Assembly: GCA_964057225.1 (NCBI GenBank)
Contig: OZ059897.1
Coordinates: 14,136,001 to 14,200,000, forward strand
Length of the DNA stretch: 64,000 bases
Reading direction: 5' to 3'
From: Auanema rhodensis
Lineage: Eukaryota > Nematoda > Chromadorea > Rhabditida > Rhabditidae
Each line of letters starts with the position of its first letter. Position 1 is the stretch's first letter. Of this stretch, positions 54,068 to 64,000 are shown piece after piece. The notes under the pieces were generated by a model that saw only the letters and a program-made list of their open reading frames with translations, was not told the DNA's origin and searched no databases. Both the position numbers and the translations under genes were made by a program.

Positions 54068-54131
54068 CAGTATTGTCATAGTTTGAAATAAATTTAATTC
54101 AAGGAATTGGTTTGCCATTTAAGAAAAATTA

Positions 54132-54163
54132 GTTCACGTGCAATTTGCATAATGGACGTGAAC
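54132..54163 (-). repeat. Hairpin block GTTCACGT...ACGTGAAC, copy 1
   Basis: A perfect 8-bp inverted repeat (GTTCACGT/ACGTGAAC) around a 16-nt AT-rich loop. It lies directly after the end of receptor pseudogene B1. Sister copies occur after B2, B3 and three receptor-free positions in the array. Confidence 0.75.
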
Positions 54164-54264
54164 CTACGTACGAGAATAAAATGTTATAAACCTGACATAA
54201 GATTGTTGATCTATAAGAAGGAACTGTATATATCACATACATCGGTTCACATGTAAAGACTACG

Positions 54265-55176
54265 TCAAGGCAATATAACAATAGTATTTTGAATTTCTGA
54301 AAGGAAAAGAAAACAATATTTGTCAATATTTCGTGTGTTACCTATCACAATAAAATTAAAATATAGCAACACTAGGAATACTAAGCTCAATGAAGCGAAT
54401 ATAACCAATGTACAAGTCTATAAGTTTAATTACGAAAACTGAATAAGAATCAATTGAAACCTGAATAAAATTAACTTTCAAAAATAGTTTATGTGTGCTT
54501 AGCGCTTGTTGAGACATCGTGTTTTTTAGATCGTTAAAGCTTTTCCACATAAACGTTAGTATTATAGAAAGTATAATTAGAAAGAGTATAAGACACACTA
54601 TACATATATAAAGATAAGACTCTACATATATTCCTGAATTGGTGTATGATACAACTATACTTTCTTTCTTCAAAATATCCATGGGATCACCTTTATATAT
54701 CTGAATATTCATTGTGATATGGCTAATTACAAAAACAGACCTTTAAGCAATCATTTTTTACTTCTTCTACATTTTCAAGCTTTGTTATGATGAAAAGAGT
54801 CCAAGGTACCACAAAATAAAGGACAAATGATACTCCGTATATAACATATTTCATTCTATTTTGTGATCTTAACTGCAATGCTTCATATCTTAGATAGAAC
54901 ATCATTAGTGTTATTCCTCCATAATCTGAACAATTCTCTAAATATTGTTTATTGTTTTTCAAAAACTTACAATTTACTAAAGAAAGCAAATATAAAGTTG
55001 CTAATCCTATAAAGTATATTCCATAGCAAGGTTTCAGTAGTATTGACAGTAGTAAGACATAAGAAGCATCTATAATCTTGACCCATGAGCAAAGGGGTGA
55101 AATAAAATACAGTACCATACAAGAAAAAAAAAGATAAAAGCATGGGAATACAAATAGCATAAAGTAAGTAAAGCAT
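54265..55176 (-). pseudogene. Chemoreceptor pseudogene B1
   Basis: A subfamily-B receptor on the minus strand. The start (MLYLLYAICIPMLL, 55176) is present, as are exon 3 (54925-54741), exon 4 (54700-54461), exon 5 (54417-54342) and the beginning of exon 6 (54296). The end of exon 1, intron 1 and much of exon 2 are deleted or scrambled; the frame that continues exon 1 does not meet the frame of the exon 2 remnant (KPCYGIYFIGL). In exon 6 one inserted base yields a TGA at 54265-54267 before TM7, and the old frame resumes afterwards with TVPSYRSTILC. Exon lengths 185, 240 and 76 equal those of A1 and B3. Confidence 0.8.
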
Positions 55177-55626
55177 ATACTTGACACCGAAAATATGAGA
55201 CGGATATTAATCTGGAAGCTCGAAGTCTAATTAAGAAATATGATATTAATAAGATCAAACAGATAAAAAGTATGTTGAAAAATTCTCAAAGATGTAAAAA
55301 ATAATTAATGCTTAATGTGAGATGCAAATATATTGTTTTTGAAAGAATATAGGAGATAAATATTTAAACTCTGTAATATTTACAATAATACAAAGTCATG
55401 CGTTTACACATATTGTCTAGAATCAGTACAACAAATTCTAAAGAAATACAAATTTCTTTCTCTTTGTTACTCTTTCTTTTTTATTTTGGTATCAGCTTTT
55501 ATAATTTATATTAATTATACAAAAATTTTTTATATTTTGCAAAAATCAAATATGCCAATACTCTTATATTTTTTGAAAATAAAACAATATCAAATCAGGT
55601 TTATAAAACTTTATTCCCGTACGTAG

Positions 55627-55658
55627 CTTCATGTCCATTATGCAAATTGCACGTGAAC
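55627..55658 (+). repeat. Hairpin block, copy 2
   Basis: Same block as at 54132-54163 with CTTCATGT in place of GTTCACGT, so the stem is imperfect. It lies between B1 and A2, away from any receptor end. Confidence 0.65.
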
Positions 55659-55969
55659 TAATTTTCTCTTAAATGCTTCGACTTGAATTGAATAAGATTG
55701 TCAATGTGAACAGAACAAACTGTTAAAAACTATTTTACCCAATAATTCAATTCAAAACAATTAATAAAATAAAAATAATGTTTAGATATGAAATATTCAT
55801 TTATCACTAATTGTTATAAACTATAAATTAATTCCAGCTATTCTATGAAAGATCAACAACAAATCTTTCTTAACAAATGGAAAAAATGTATTTTATTATT
55901 TTTTTAAATAAAAAACATAAAAACATTGAAAAAACAATTTGCTATGAATTCTTAAAAATTTTAGTGTAG

Positions 55970-57078
55970 TTATCGTCTAGGAATTTTGAAAATAGCTTTT
56001 CGGTAAGATGGTACTGTGTATAAAGTTATCATAGGCCCACACACAAAATATAAACACAGCATGAGAACCATAAAATTTTGAAGTTCTACAATAATTGTAA
56101 ACTTTAATAATTAAGCTTATTTACCTTTTATATTAACACCTAATATTGGAAGTAGGCAGAAGGTAAAGGCAAAAGGAGTTGCCAATACCAAAACAAATGC
56201 CTGAATTCTATCTTATAAGGAATTATATTTTCAAAATACCTGAATGAAATTAATTTTAAGAAGCAGTTTATGTGTTTTCAAAGTTTGTTGAGACATATTT
56301 TTTTTCATTTCTTTGAAGTTAATATACGTAAAGACCCCTATTGCACAAATTTCAATCACAAACCAAGTGATAATAATCAGATTTGTTAAAAAAAAAATTA
56401 TAACAAATATTCCAGATTTAGGGAAAATTATAACTATACTTTCTTCTTGTAAAACATCTATGGGATCACCTTGATATATCTGAAAATACATTAGAGTTCA
56501 TCTAATCACTAATCTAAACCTCTAAGCACTCCCATTTAACTTCTTCTATATTCTCGAATTCTGCAGTTACAAAAAGAGTCACAGGGACCAGACAATATTT
56601 AAAAAAACACATTGGATATATAACATATTTCAATATCTTTCGTGATCTTAACTGCAATGCTTGATATCGTAGATAGAACATCATTATTGTTAATCCACCG
56701 TAATCTTAACATATATTGAATAATAGTTTATTTTACATATAAACTCACAGTACATCAAATTAAAAATTAATAACGCTATGCTTACAGCTGAAACATGAAA
56801 ATAAGGTAGAAATCCTATAAAGTATGCTCCAAAACATGGTGCTAACAACACTGGTATACCACCACAAGATAGACAAAGGGAAAATAGTAAGCCACTTGAA
56901 AGAAACATTGAAACAAATCTTTTTGATTAGAAACCTACGCACAACATTGAAGAAATAAATAGCATCTATATTCTTTGCCCATCTGAGAAGGAGAGTGAAA
57001 TAAAATAGAGAAGAAGGTTAAGCATAGACAAACTAATGATATTGGAGCAGCGATATGCAACAGTAGTAGATAAACCAT
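55970..57078 (-). CDS. Seven-helix chemoreceptor A2 (inverted twin of A1)
   Basis: Six minus-strand exons: 57078-56939, 56894-56749, 56704-56520, 56479-56240, 56200-56125, 56085-55970. Sum 903 nt, 300 aa, with exactly the exon lengths of A1 (140, 146, 185, 240, 76, 116). Only scattered substitutions separate the two, some silent, so the duplication or gene conversion is recent. All motifs described for A1 are retained (APCFGAYFIGFL, THKLLLKINFIQ, TVPSYRKAIFK). It should be functional if the A1 model is right. Confidence 0.82.
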
Positions 57079-57309
57079 AACCTTAGATTGGAAGTAATAA
57101 GCAGGATGTATGTTATCTGTTCACTGTATGCATTCGAATTCATTCGAAATCTCAGTGAGTTTGCTCGAGCAAATCTACAATGAAAGCTCGAAGACTAATT
57201 GGAAAATAAAATGTTAATAAGATCAAACTGAAAAAGTATGTTGAACAATTCTAAAACAAAATATAAAAAATAATTTTCAATTTTTTTTCATTTTTCAATC
57301 CAAATCTTT

Positions 57310-57740
57310 AGATATGAAATATTCATTTATCACTAATTGTTATAAACTATAAATTAATTCCAGCAATTCTATGAAAGATCAACAACAAATCTTTCTTAAC
57401 AAATGGAAAAAATGTATTTTATTATTTTTTAAAATAAAAAACATAAAAACATTGAAAAAACAATTTGCTATGAATTCTTAAAAATTTTAGTGTAGTTAAC
57501 GTCTAGGAATTTTGAAAAAAGCTTTGTTACTCTTTCTTTTTGATTTTGGTATCAGCTTTTATAATTTATATTAATTATACAAAAATTTTTTATATTTTGC
57601 GAAAATCAAATATGCCAATACTCTTATATTTTTTGAAAATAAAACAATATCAAATCAGGTTTATAAAACTTTATTCCCGTACGTAGCTTCATGTCCATTA
57701 TGCAAATTGCACGTGAACTAATTTTCTCTTAAATGCTTCG
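57310..57740 (-). repeat. Composite of receptor 3' flank and inter-copy spacer
   Basis: The first part (57310-57510) copies the DNA downstream of A-type genes (AACAACAAATCTTTCTTAAC and the stop-codon region), interrupted at about 57520. The second part (57525-57740) copies the spacer at 55480-55680, including a hairpin block at 57687-57718. It marks the junction between A2 and A3 units. Confidence 0.7.
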
Positions 57741-58029
57741 ACTTGAATTGAATAAGATTGTCAATGTGAACAGAACAAACTGTTAAAAACTATTTTACCC
57801 AATAATTCAATTCAAAACAATTAATAAAATAAAAATAATGTTTAGATATGAAATATTCATTTATCACTAATTGTTATAAACTATAAATTAATTCCAGCTA
57901 TTCTATGAAAGATCAACAACAAATCTTTCTTAACAAATGGAAAAAATGTATTTTATTATTTTTTTAAATAAAAAACATAAAAACATTGAAAAAAAAATTT
58001 GCTATGAATTCTTACAAATTTTAGTGTAG

Positions 58030-58733
58030 TTATCGTCTAGGAATTTTGAAAATAGCTTTTCGGTAAGATGGTACTGTGTATAAAGTTATCATAGGCCCAC
58101 ACACAAAATATAAACACAGCATGAGAACCATAAAATTTTGAAGTTCTACAATAATTGTAAACTTTAATAATTAAGCTTATTTACCTTTTATATTAACACC
58201 TAATATTGGAAGTAGGCAGAAGGTAAAGGCAAAAGGAGTTGCCAATACCAAAACAAATGCCTGAATTCTATCTTATAAGGAATTATATTTTCAAAATACC
58301 TGAATAAAATTAATTTTAAGAAGCAGTTTATGTGTTTTCAAAGTTTGTTGAGACATATTTTTTTTCATTTCTTTGAAGTTAATATACGTAAAGACCCACT
58401 CACAGTACATCAAATTAAAAATTAATAACGCTATGCTTACAGCTGAAACATGAAAATAAGGTAGAAATCCTATAAAGTATGCTCCAAAACATGGTGCTAA
58501 CAACACTGGTATACCACCACAAGATAGACAAAGGGAAAATAGTAAGCCACTTGAAAGAAACATTGAAACAAATCTTTTTGATTAGAAACCTACGCACAAC
58601 ATTGAAGAAATAAATAGCATCTATATTCTTTGCCCATCTGAGAAGGAGAGTGAAATAAAATAGAGAAGAAGGTTAAGCATAGACAAACTAATGATATTGG
58701 AGCAGCGATATGCAACAGTAGTAGATAAACCAT
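58030..58733 (-). pseudogene. Chemoreceptor A3 with internal deletion
   Basis: A third A-type copy on the minus strand. Exon 1 (58733-58594), exon 2, exon 5 (58260-58185) and exon 6 (58145-58030) match A2. Intron 2, exon 3 and the first half of exon 4 are missing. The deletion joins the exon 2 end plus GTGAGT to the middle of exon 4, so the frame stays open (LMYCEWVFTYINFKEMK). The fused exon is 58549-58300, and the whole reads 582 nt, 193 aa. It would lack about three helices, so I call it a pseudogene, although it has no stop. Confidence 0.75.
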
Positions 58734-59030
58734 AACCTTAGATTGGAAGTAATAAGCAGGATGTATGTTATCTGTTCACTGTATGCATTCGAATTCATTC
58801 GAAATCTCAGTGAGTTTGCTCGAGCAAATCTACAATGAAAGCTCGAAGACTAATTGGAAAATAAAATGTTAATAAGATCAAACTGAAAAAGTATGTTGAA
58901 CAATTCTAAAACAAAATATAAAAAATAATTTTCAAATTTTTTTCATTTTTCAATCCAAATCTTTAGATATGAAATATTCATTTATCACTAATTGTTATAA
59001 ACTATAAATTAATTCCAGCAATTCTATGAA

Positions 59031-59157
59031 AATCTTTTTGATTAGAAACCTACGCACAACATTGAAGAAATAAATAGCATCTATATTCTTTGTCCATCTG
59101 AGAAGGAGAGTGAAATTATAACTATATTTTCTTCCTGTAAAACATCCATGGGATCAC
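59031..59157 (-). pseudogene. Chemoreceptor fragment A4
   Basis: About 127 bp combining the intron 1 and exon 1 end of an A-type gene with the start of exon 4 (GGTGATCCCATGGATG on the minus strand). No complete exon remains. Confidence 0.7.
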
Positions 59158-59560
59158 CGAACAATTCTCAAAGATGTAAAAAATAATTAATGCTTAATGT
59201 GAGATGCAAATATATTGTTTTTGAAAGAATATAGGAGATAAATATTTAAACTCTGTAATATTTACAATAATACAAAATCATGCGTTTACACATATTGTGC
59301 AGAATCAGTACAACAAATTCTAAAGAAATACAAATTTCTTTCACTTTGTTACTCTTTCTTTTTTATTTTGGTATCAGCTTTTATAATTTATATTAATTAT
59401 ACAAAAATTTTTTATATTTTGCAAAAATCAAATATGCCAATACTCTTATATTTTTTGAAAATAAAACAATATCAAATCAGGTTTATAAAACTTTATTCCC
59501 GTACGTAGCTTCATGTCCATTATGCAAATTGCACGTGAACTAATTTTCTCTTAAATGACA
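59158..59560 (+). repeat. Direct repeat of the 55279-55680 spacer
   Basis: About 400 bp nearly identical to 55279-55680, both starting at GAACAATTCTCAAAG or a close variant and ending with the hairpin block (here 59509-59540). It has no coding content. Confidence 0.8.
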
Positions 59561-60141
59561 AACCAATTCCTTGAATTAAATTTATTTTAACTATGAGAAT
59601 ACTGACGGTTCTTGAGAATATGAGTAAAAACCGTACAAGCTTTCTTTCGAAATTTTTATTACTTAAGTACTTTATTTTGTGATATTTCGTTAAAGTTTAC
59701 TCATTATGATAATGTTACTGAAGAGGATTTAGAATTTTTTGATAGAAATCTTAACTGGAACTATTGGCAGCCCTTATGTATATTTGAACAAAAAATATTT
59801 GTACTTATGTTTTATGAAATAAATTCATACTTATCGAACTTTGAGAATTTGATCAGATGAATTCAAAAGAAAATTTAACACGAAATATATAAACATCATT
59901 TGATTTTCACCTACAGGAATTGAAAAGTCATCGATTTTAGTATAGAACATTATACATACGCTTGATTAATATTAACATTTTGATCTGGTCTTTCATATGC
60001 ATATTTGAAGGTAATTTCATATAAAACTCAAGTAGTTGATTGCTACATGTTATGTTAAGATCATTATCTAATATAAGGCGTGAATCTTTGGTTTGCTTCT
60101 TATAATTGCCTTTATTTTATTTGTTTCAGTGCCTTAGTTAT

Positions 60142-61190
60142 ATGATATACGTTATATACCAGCTTCTGCTTTATATTCATAGTCCAATAGCTTTAATTTG
60201 CTTATTTCTTGTATGGTATTGTACTCTATATCATGCTCCATCACATATGGGACAAGAATACAGATTCTTCTTATGCTTTCAATGCTCTTTGTAAGTTATT
60301 CCTTATTTTTACAACAATTAATGAAACATTGTTTTAAGTGGCTTGTTTTTTGCTTTTATTGTCTCTAGTGGTCTTCATCCGATATTTTTAGCTCCTTGTT
60401 TCGGAGTATATATGGCCGGGTTTTTAAAATATTTTGATTTGTATGCGCTGACCGTAGCGCTATTCGTTTTTTCTTTAGTCAATTGTAAGATAATAAAGAA
60501 TAATGAACAATATTTGAAGAATTATTAAGATTATGGTGGATTAACACTAATGATGTTCTATCTACGATATGAAGCGTTGCAGTTAAGATCACGAATTATA
60601 ATGAAATATGTTTTATACGGAATATCATTTGCCGTTTATTTTGTGGTACCTTGTATTCTTTTCATCATAACAAAGCTTGAAAATGTAGAAGAAGTAAATA
60701 ATGATTGCTTAATGGTCTGTTTTTGTAATTAGCCATATCACAATGAATATTCAGATATATAAAGGTGATCCCATGGATATTTTGAAGAAAGAAAGTATAG
60801 TTGTATCATACACCAATTCAGGAATATATGTAGAGTCTTATCTTTATATATGTATAGTGTGTCTTATACTCTTTCTAATTATTCTTTCTATAATATTAAT
60901 GTTTATGTGGAAAAGCTTTAACGATCTAAAAAACACGATGTCTCAACAAGCGCTAAGCACACATAAACTATTTTTGAAAGTTAATTTTATTCAGGTTTCA
61001 ATTGATTCTTATTCAGTTTTCGTAATTAAACTTATAGACTTGTACATTGGTTATATTCGCTTCATTGAGCTTAGTATTCCTAGTGTTGCCATATTTTAAT
61101 TTTATTGTGATAGGTAACACACGAAATATTGACAAATATTGTTTTCTTTTCCTTTCAGAAATTCAAAATACTATTGTTATATTGCCTTGA
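60142..61190 (+). pseudogene. Chemoreceptor B2 with frameshift in the last exon
   Basis: Exons 60142-60290, 60339-60484, 60530-60714, 60755-60994, 61038-61113 and 61159 onward. The first five match intact B3 in length (149, 146, 185, 240, 76) and frame. In exon 6 an extra base (CCTTGACGTA where B3 has CTTTGCGTA) produces TGA at 61188-61190, cutting the protein to about 275 aa before TM7. The old frame reappears downstream as VYNIL and SRPLCKLHVN. B1 carries the same lesion. A truncated product is possible, but loss of TM7 and the PSYR tail makes function unlikely. Confidence 0.78.
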
Positions 61191-61291
61191 CGTAGTCTTT
61201 ACATGTGAACCGATGTATGTGATATATACAGTTCCTTCTTATAGATCAACAATCTTATGTCAGGTTTATAACATTTTATTCTCGTACGTAG

Positions 61292-61323
61292 GTTCACGTC
61301 CATTATGCAAATTGCACGTGAAC
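61292..61323 (+). repeat. Hairpin block GTTCACGT...ACGTGAAC, after B2
   Basis: A perfect 8-bp stem immediately 3' of B2, at the boundary of the tandem unit. Confidence 0.75.
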
Positions 61324-61924
61324 TAATTTTCTCTTAAATGACAAACCAATTCCTTGAATTAAATTTATTTTAACTATGAGAATACTGACGGTTCTTGAGA
61401 ATATGAGTAAAAACCGTACAAGCTTTCTTTCGAAATTTTTATTACTTAAGTACTTTATTTTGTGATATTTCGTTAAAGTTTACTCATTATGATAATGTTA
61501 CTGAAGAGGATTTAGAATTTTTTGATAGAAATCTTAACTGGAACTATTGGCAGCCCTTATGTATATTTGAACAAAAAATATTTGTACTTATGTTTTATGA
61601 AATAAATTCATACTTATCGAACTTTGAGAATTTGATCAGATGAATTCAAAAGAAAATTTAACACGAAATATATAAACATCATTTGATTTTCACCTACAGG
61701 AATTGAAAAGTCATCGATTTTAGTATAGAACATTATACATACGCTTGATTAATATTAACATTTTGATCTGGTCTTTCATATGCATATTTGAAGGTAATTT
61801 CATATAAAACTCAAGTAGTTGATTGCTACATGTTATGTTAAGATCATTATCTAATATAAGGCGTGAATCTTTGATTTGCTTCATATACTTGCCTTTATTT
61901 TATTTGTTTCAGTGCCTTAGTTAT

Positions 61925-63078
61925 ATGATATACGTTATATACCAGCTTCTGCTTTATATTCATAGTCCAATAGCTTTAATTTGCTTATTTCTTGTATGGT
62001 ATTGTACTCTATATCATGCTCCATCACATATGGGACAAGAATACAGATTCTTCTTATGCTTTCAATGCTCTTTGTAAGTTATTCCTTATTTTTACAACAA
62101 TTAATGAAACATTGTTTGAAGTGGCTTGTTTTTTGCTTTTATTGTCTCTAGTGGTCTTCATCCGATATTTTTAGCTCCTTGTTTCGGAGTATATATGGCC
62201 GGGTTTTTAAAATATTTTGATTTGTATGCGCTGACCGTAGCGCTATTCGTTTTTTCTTTAGTCAATTGTAAGATAATAAAGAATAATGAACAATATTTGA
62301 AGAATTATTAAGATTATGGTGGATTAACACTAATGATGTTCTATCTACGATATGAAGCGTTGCAGTTAAGATCACGAATTATAATGAAATATGTTTTATA
62401 CGGAATATCATTTGCCGTTTATTTTGTGGTACCTTGTATTCTTTTCATCATAACAAAGCTTGAAAATGTAGAAGAAGTAAATAATGATTGCTTAATGGTC
62501 TGTTTTTGTAATTAGCCATTTCACAATGAATATTCAGATATATAAAGGTGATCCCATGGATATTTTGAAGAAAGAAAGTATAGTTGTATCATACACCAAT
62601 TCAGGAATATACGTAACTACTTGTCTTTATATGTGTATATTCAGTCTTATACTCTTTCTAATTATTCTTTCTATAATATTAATGTTTATGTGGAAAAGAT
62701 TTAACGATCTAAAAAACACGATGTCTCAACAAGCGCTAAGCACACATAAACTATTTTTGAAAGTTAATTTTATTCAGGTTTCAATTGATTCTTATTCAGT
62801 TTTCGTAATTAAACTTATAGACTTGTACATTGGTTACAATTGCTTCATTGGGCTTAGTATTCCTAGTGTTGCCATATTTCAATATCATTGTAATAGGTAA
62901 CACACGAAATATTGACAAATATTGTTTTCTTTCCCTTTCAGAAATTCAAAATACTACTGCTGTATTGCTTTGCGTAATCTTCATAAGTGGACCAATGTAT
63001 GCGATATATACAGTTCCTTCTTATAGAACAGGAATTCTCCATATTTTTAAAACAAACAATATCAAATCAGGTTTATAA
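61925..63078 (+). CDS. Seven-helix chemoreceptor B3 (Srh/Str superfamily)
   Basis: Six exons: 61925-62073, 62122-62267, 62313-62497, 62538-62777, 62821-62896, 62942-63078. Sum 933 nt, 310 aa, the only intact B-type copy. It starts MIYVIYQLLLYIHSPIAL after a TTTGTTTCAG acceptor. Shared motifs with A1 are LAPCFGVYMAGFLKYF in TM2, FYLRYEALQLRSR, KGDPMDILKKESIVV, the loop SQQALSTHKLFLKVNFIQ before TM6 and TVPSYRTGILHIF after TM7. Exons 2 to 5 have the same lengths as in A1, which shows common descent. The likely role is a chemosensory receptor in sensory neurons, by family. Exon 5 uses the acceptor CTTATAG; an earlier TTATTCAG would shift the frame. Confidence 0.8.
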
Positions 63079-63098
63079 CATTTTATTCTCGTACGTAG

Positions 63099-63130
63099 GT
63101 TCACGTCCATTATGCAAATTGCACGTGAAC
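63099..63130 (+). repeat. Hairpin block GTTCACGT...ACGTGAAC, after B3
   Basis: A perfect 8-bp stem, 20 nt after the B3 stop codon. Similarity with the other copies ends about 16 nt later, at TTAAATG. Confidence 0.75.
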
Positions 63131-63280
63131 TAATTTTCTCTTAAATGTGCAAACCAAGCTATTGCTATCAATCTGCGCAAGCTGATTTCATATTTCAAGC
63201 TCAACGATTTTTGAACTCCTCATATCAACTATTAATTGAAATTCTTCGAATGACTTTAATAAAACAATTTCAGGGTAGTG

Positions 63281-63310
63281 ACGGTTCTTGAGAAAATGAG
63301 TAAAAACCGT
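63281..63310 (+). repeat. Hairpin block ACGGTT...AACCGT, last copy
   Basis: Matches the blocks at 59605-59634 and 61388-61417 with one change in the loop, but the DNA between it and the preceding hairpin block is unrelated to the other copies. Confidence 0.7.
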
Positions 63311-64000
63311 ACAAGCTTTCATTGAATTCGTTATATAAGAATTGTTCAATTATCTTCCTGATCTTACTCTTTTATATTTTTCACCAGGCCTCTCAGAATC
63401 ACTCAGATTATCAGGCATATAAGCTGTGTACAAAAGTTGTGTACTTTTTAAATAACAGTGTAATCTAAATTAGTTAAAAGTCAATAACTTATAGAATTAT
63501 TTTATTCCAATATTGGAGAATATTACAAAAGGTCTGAGGAGTGTTTAATTGACCTTTCAATTTACTTTCAGTGTTTTTTGGTTCAAAGAAGATATTCATC
63601 CACTCCAAAATTGATACACTATTTAGTCAAATAATTATTTCTTAATATGCTTGATTTCTACATTTCATTAATAAAATAAAAATATACATACTGGTTAAGA
63701 AAATAAAAAATTTTCATAATCAAAGTAGTATTAAAGTTATTAAAAGAAATCAAGAATGTTGGAATTTTTATTAAATGGTTAAACTATTTTTCTAATCAGT
63801 TAATGTAGTAGTTATGTAAACAGCTGACTTTTGACATTTAAATGTTTTATGTAGTAAAGGGAATAAAGAATTATAAGCGATATGATTTAGGTTAGTATAA
63901 GAATAATAATCATAACTTCATGGCAATACTTAGAAAGTTAAATGCTGATTCAACAGGGTTACGTTCAGAGAATGAATGCATTAAATGTTTTGAAAAGCGA
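63311..64000. other. AT-rich flank of the receptor array
   Basis: No gene or repeat can be supported in the last 690 bases. Confidence 0.5.

Larger units (their letters stand above)
59553..63118 (+). repeat. Tandem duplication, unit about 1783 bp, carrying B2 and B3
   Basis: Positions 59553-61335 and 61336-63118 are two near-identical direct units. Each has the ACGGTT hairpin block, about 500 bp of upstream DNA, one B-type receptor and the GTTCACGT hairpin block. The equal offset of 1783 between the two start codons (60142 and 61925) and between the hairpin blocks shows the period. Confidence 0.85.

Overview
This window reads as nuclear DNA of a nematode, most likely a free-living rhabditid. 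The genome is very AT-rich. Coding genes are cut by many small GT-AG introns of about 42-60 nt with the worm-type acceptor TTTTCAG or TTTTTAG. Several genes start just after such an acceptor, which suggests spliced-leader trans-splicing. The gene set is also worm-like: a MAB-10/NAB co-repressor, a DMSR-type peptide receptor, a class-2 lipase, a SulP transporter, and a tandem family of Srh/Str-like chemoreceptors. All exon maps were made by hand by matching splice sites and reading phase. For every gene I call intact, the exon lengths sum to an open frame. I cannot name the species.

Layout. Positions 1-11557 are AT-rich with microsatellites and no gene I can support. A myosuppressin/FMRFamide-like peptide GPCR (10 exons, + strand) lies at 11558-14303. 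Several minus-strand exons at 14841-16740 look like alternative C-termini of a membrane-anchored or GPI-anchored surface protein whose 5' part I cannot find. mab-10 (minus, 13 exons) fills 19502-21902. About 10 kb without a convincing gene follows, probably the upstream region of mab-10, and contains one MITE-like element near 26.5-26.9 kb. An SLC22-type transporter (+, 32157-35831) converges on a class-2 lipase (minus, 36474-37932). Then come a pyrimidine 5'-nucleotidase (+, 40626-43206), glyceraldehyde-3-phosphate dehydrogenase (+, 44574-45774, strongly biased codons) and an SLC26/SulP anion transporter (minus, 46441-50163). A second MITE-like element sits just upstream of the SulP start codon.

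The last 13 kb is a different landscape. It is a recently reshuffled chemoreceptor array with two subfamilies, A and B, present as inverted and direct copies. Intact copies are A1 (+, 51523-52631), A2 (minus, 55970-57078) and B3 (+, 61925-63078). Broken copies are A0, A3, A4, B1 and B2. The array also holds Merlin-type transposase remnants, an unidentified broken coding region, and two short hairpin-forming blocks repeated next to the copies.

The housekeeping genes (GAPDH, nucleotidase, lipase, transporters) show no operon-like co-directional spacing, and neighbours alternate strand. The chemoreceptor block is a single functional and evolutionary unit. I saw no rRNA, tRNA, CRISPR array or bacterial-type system.
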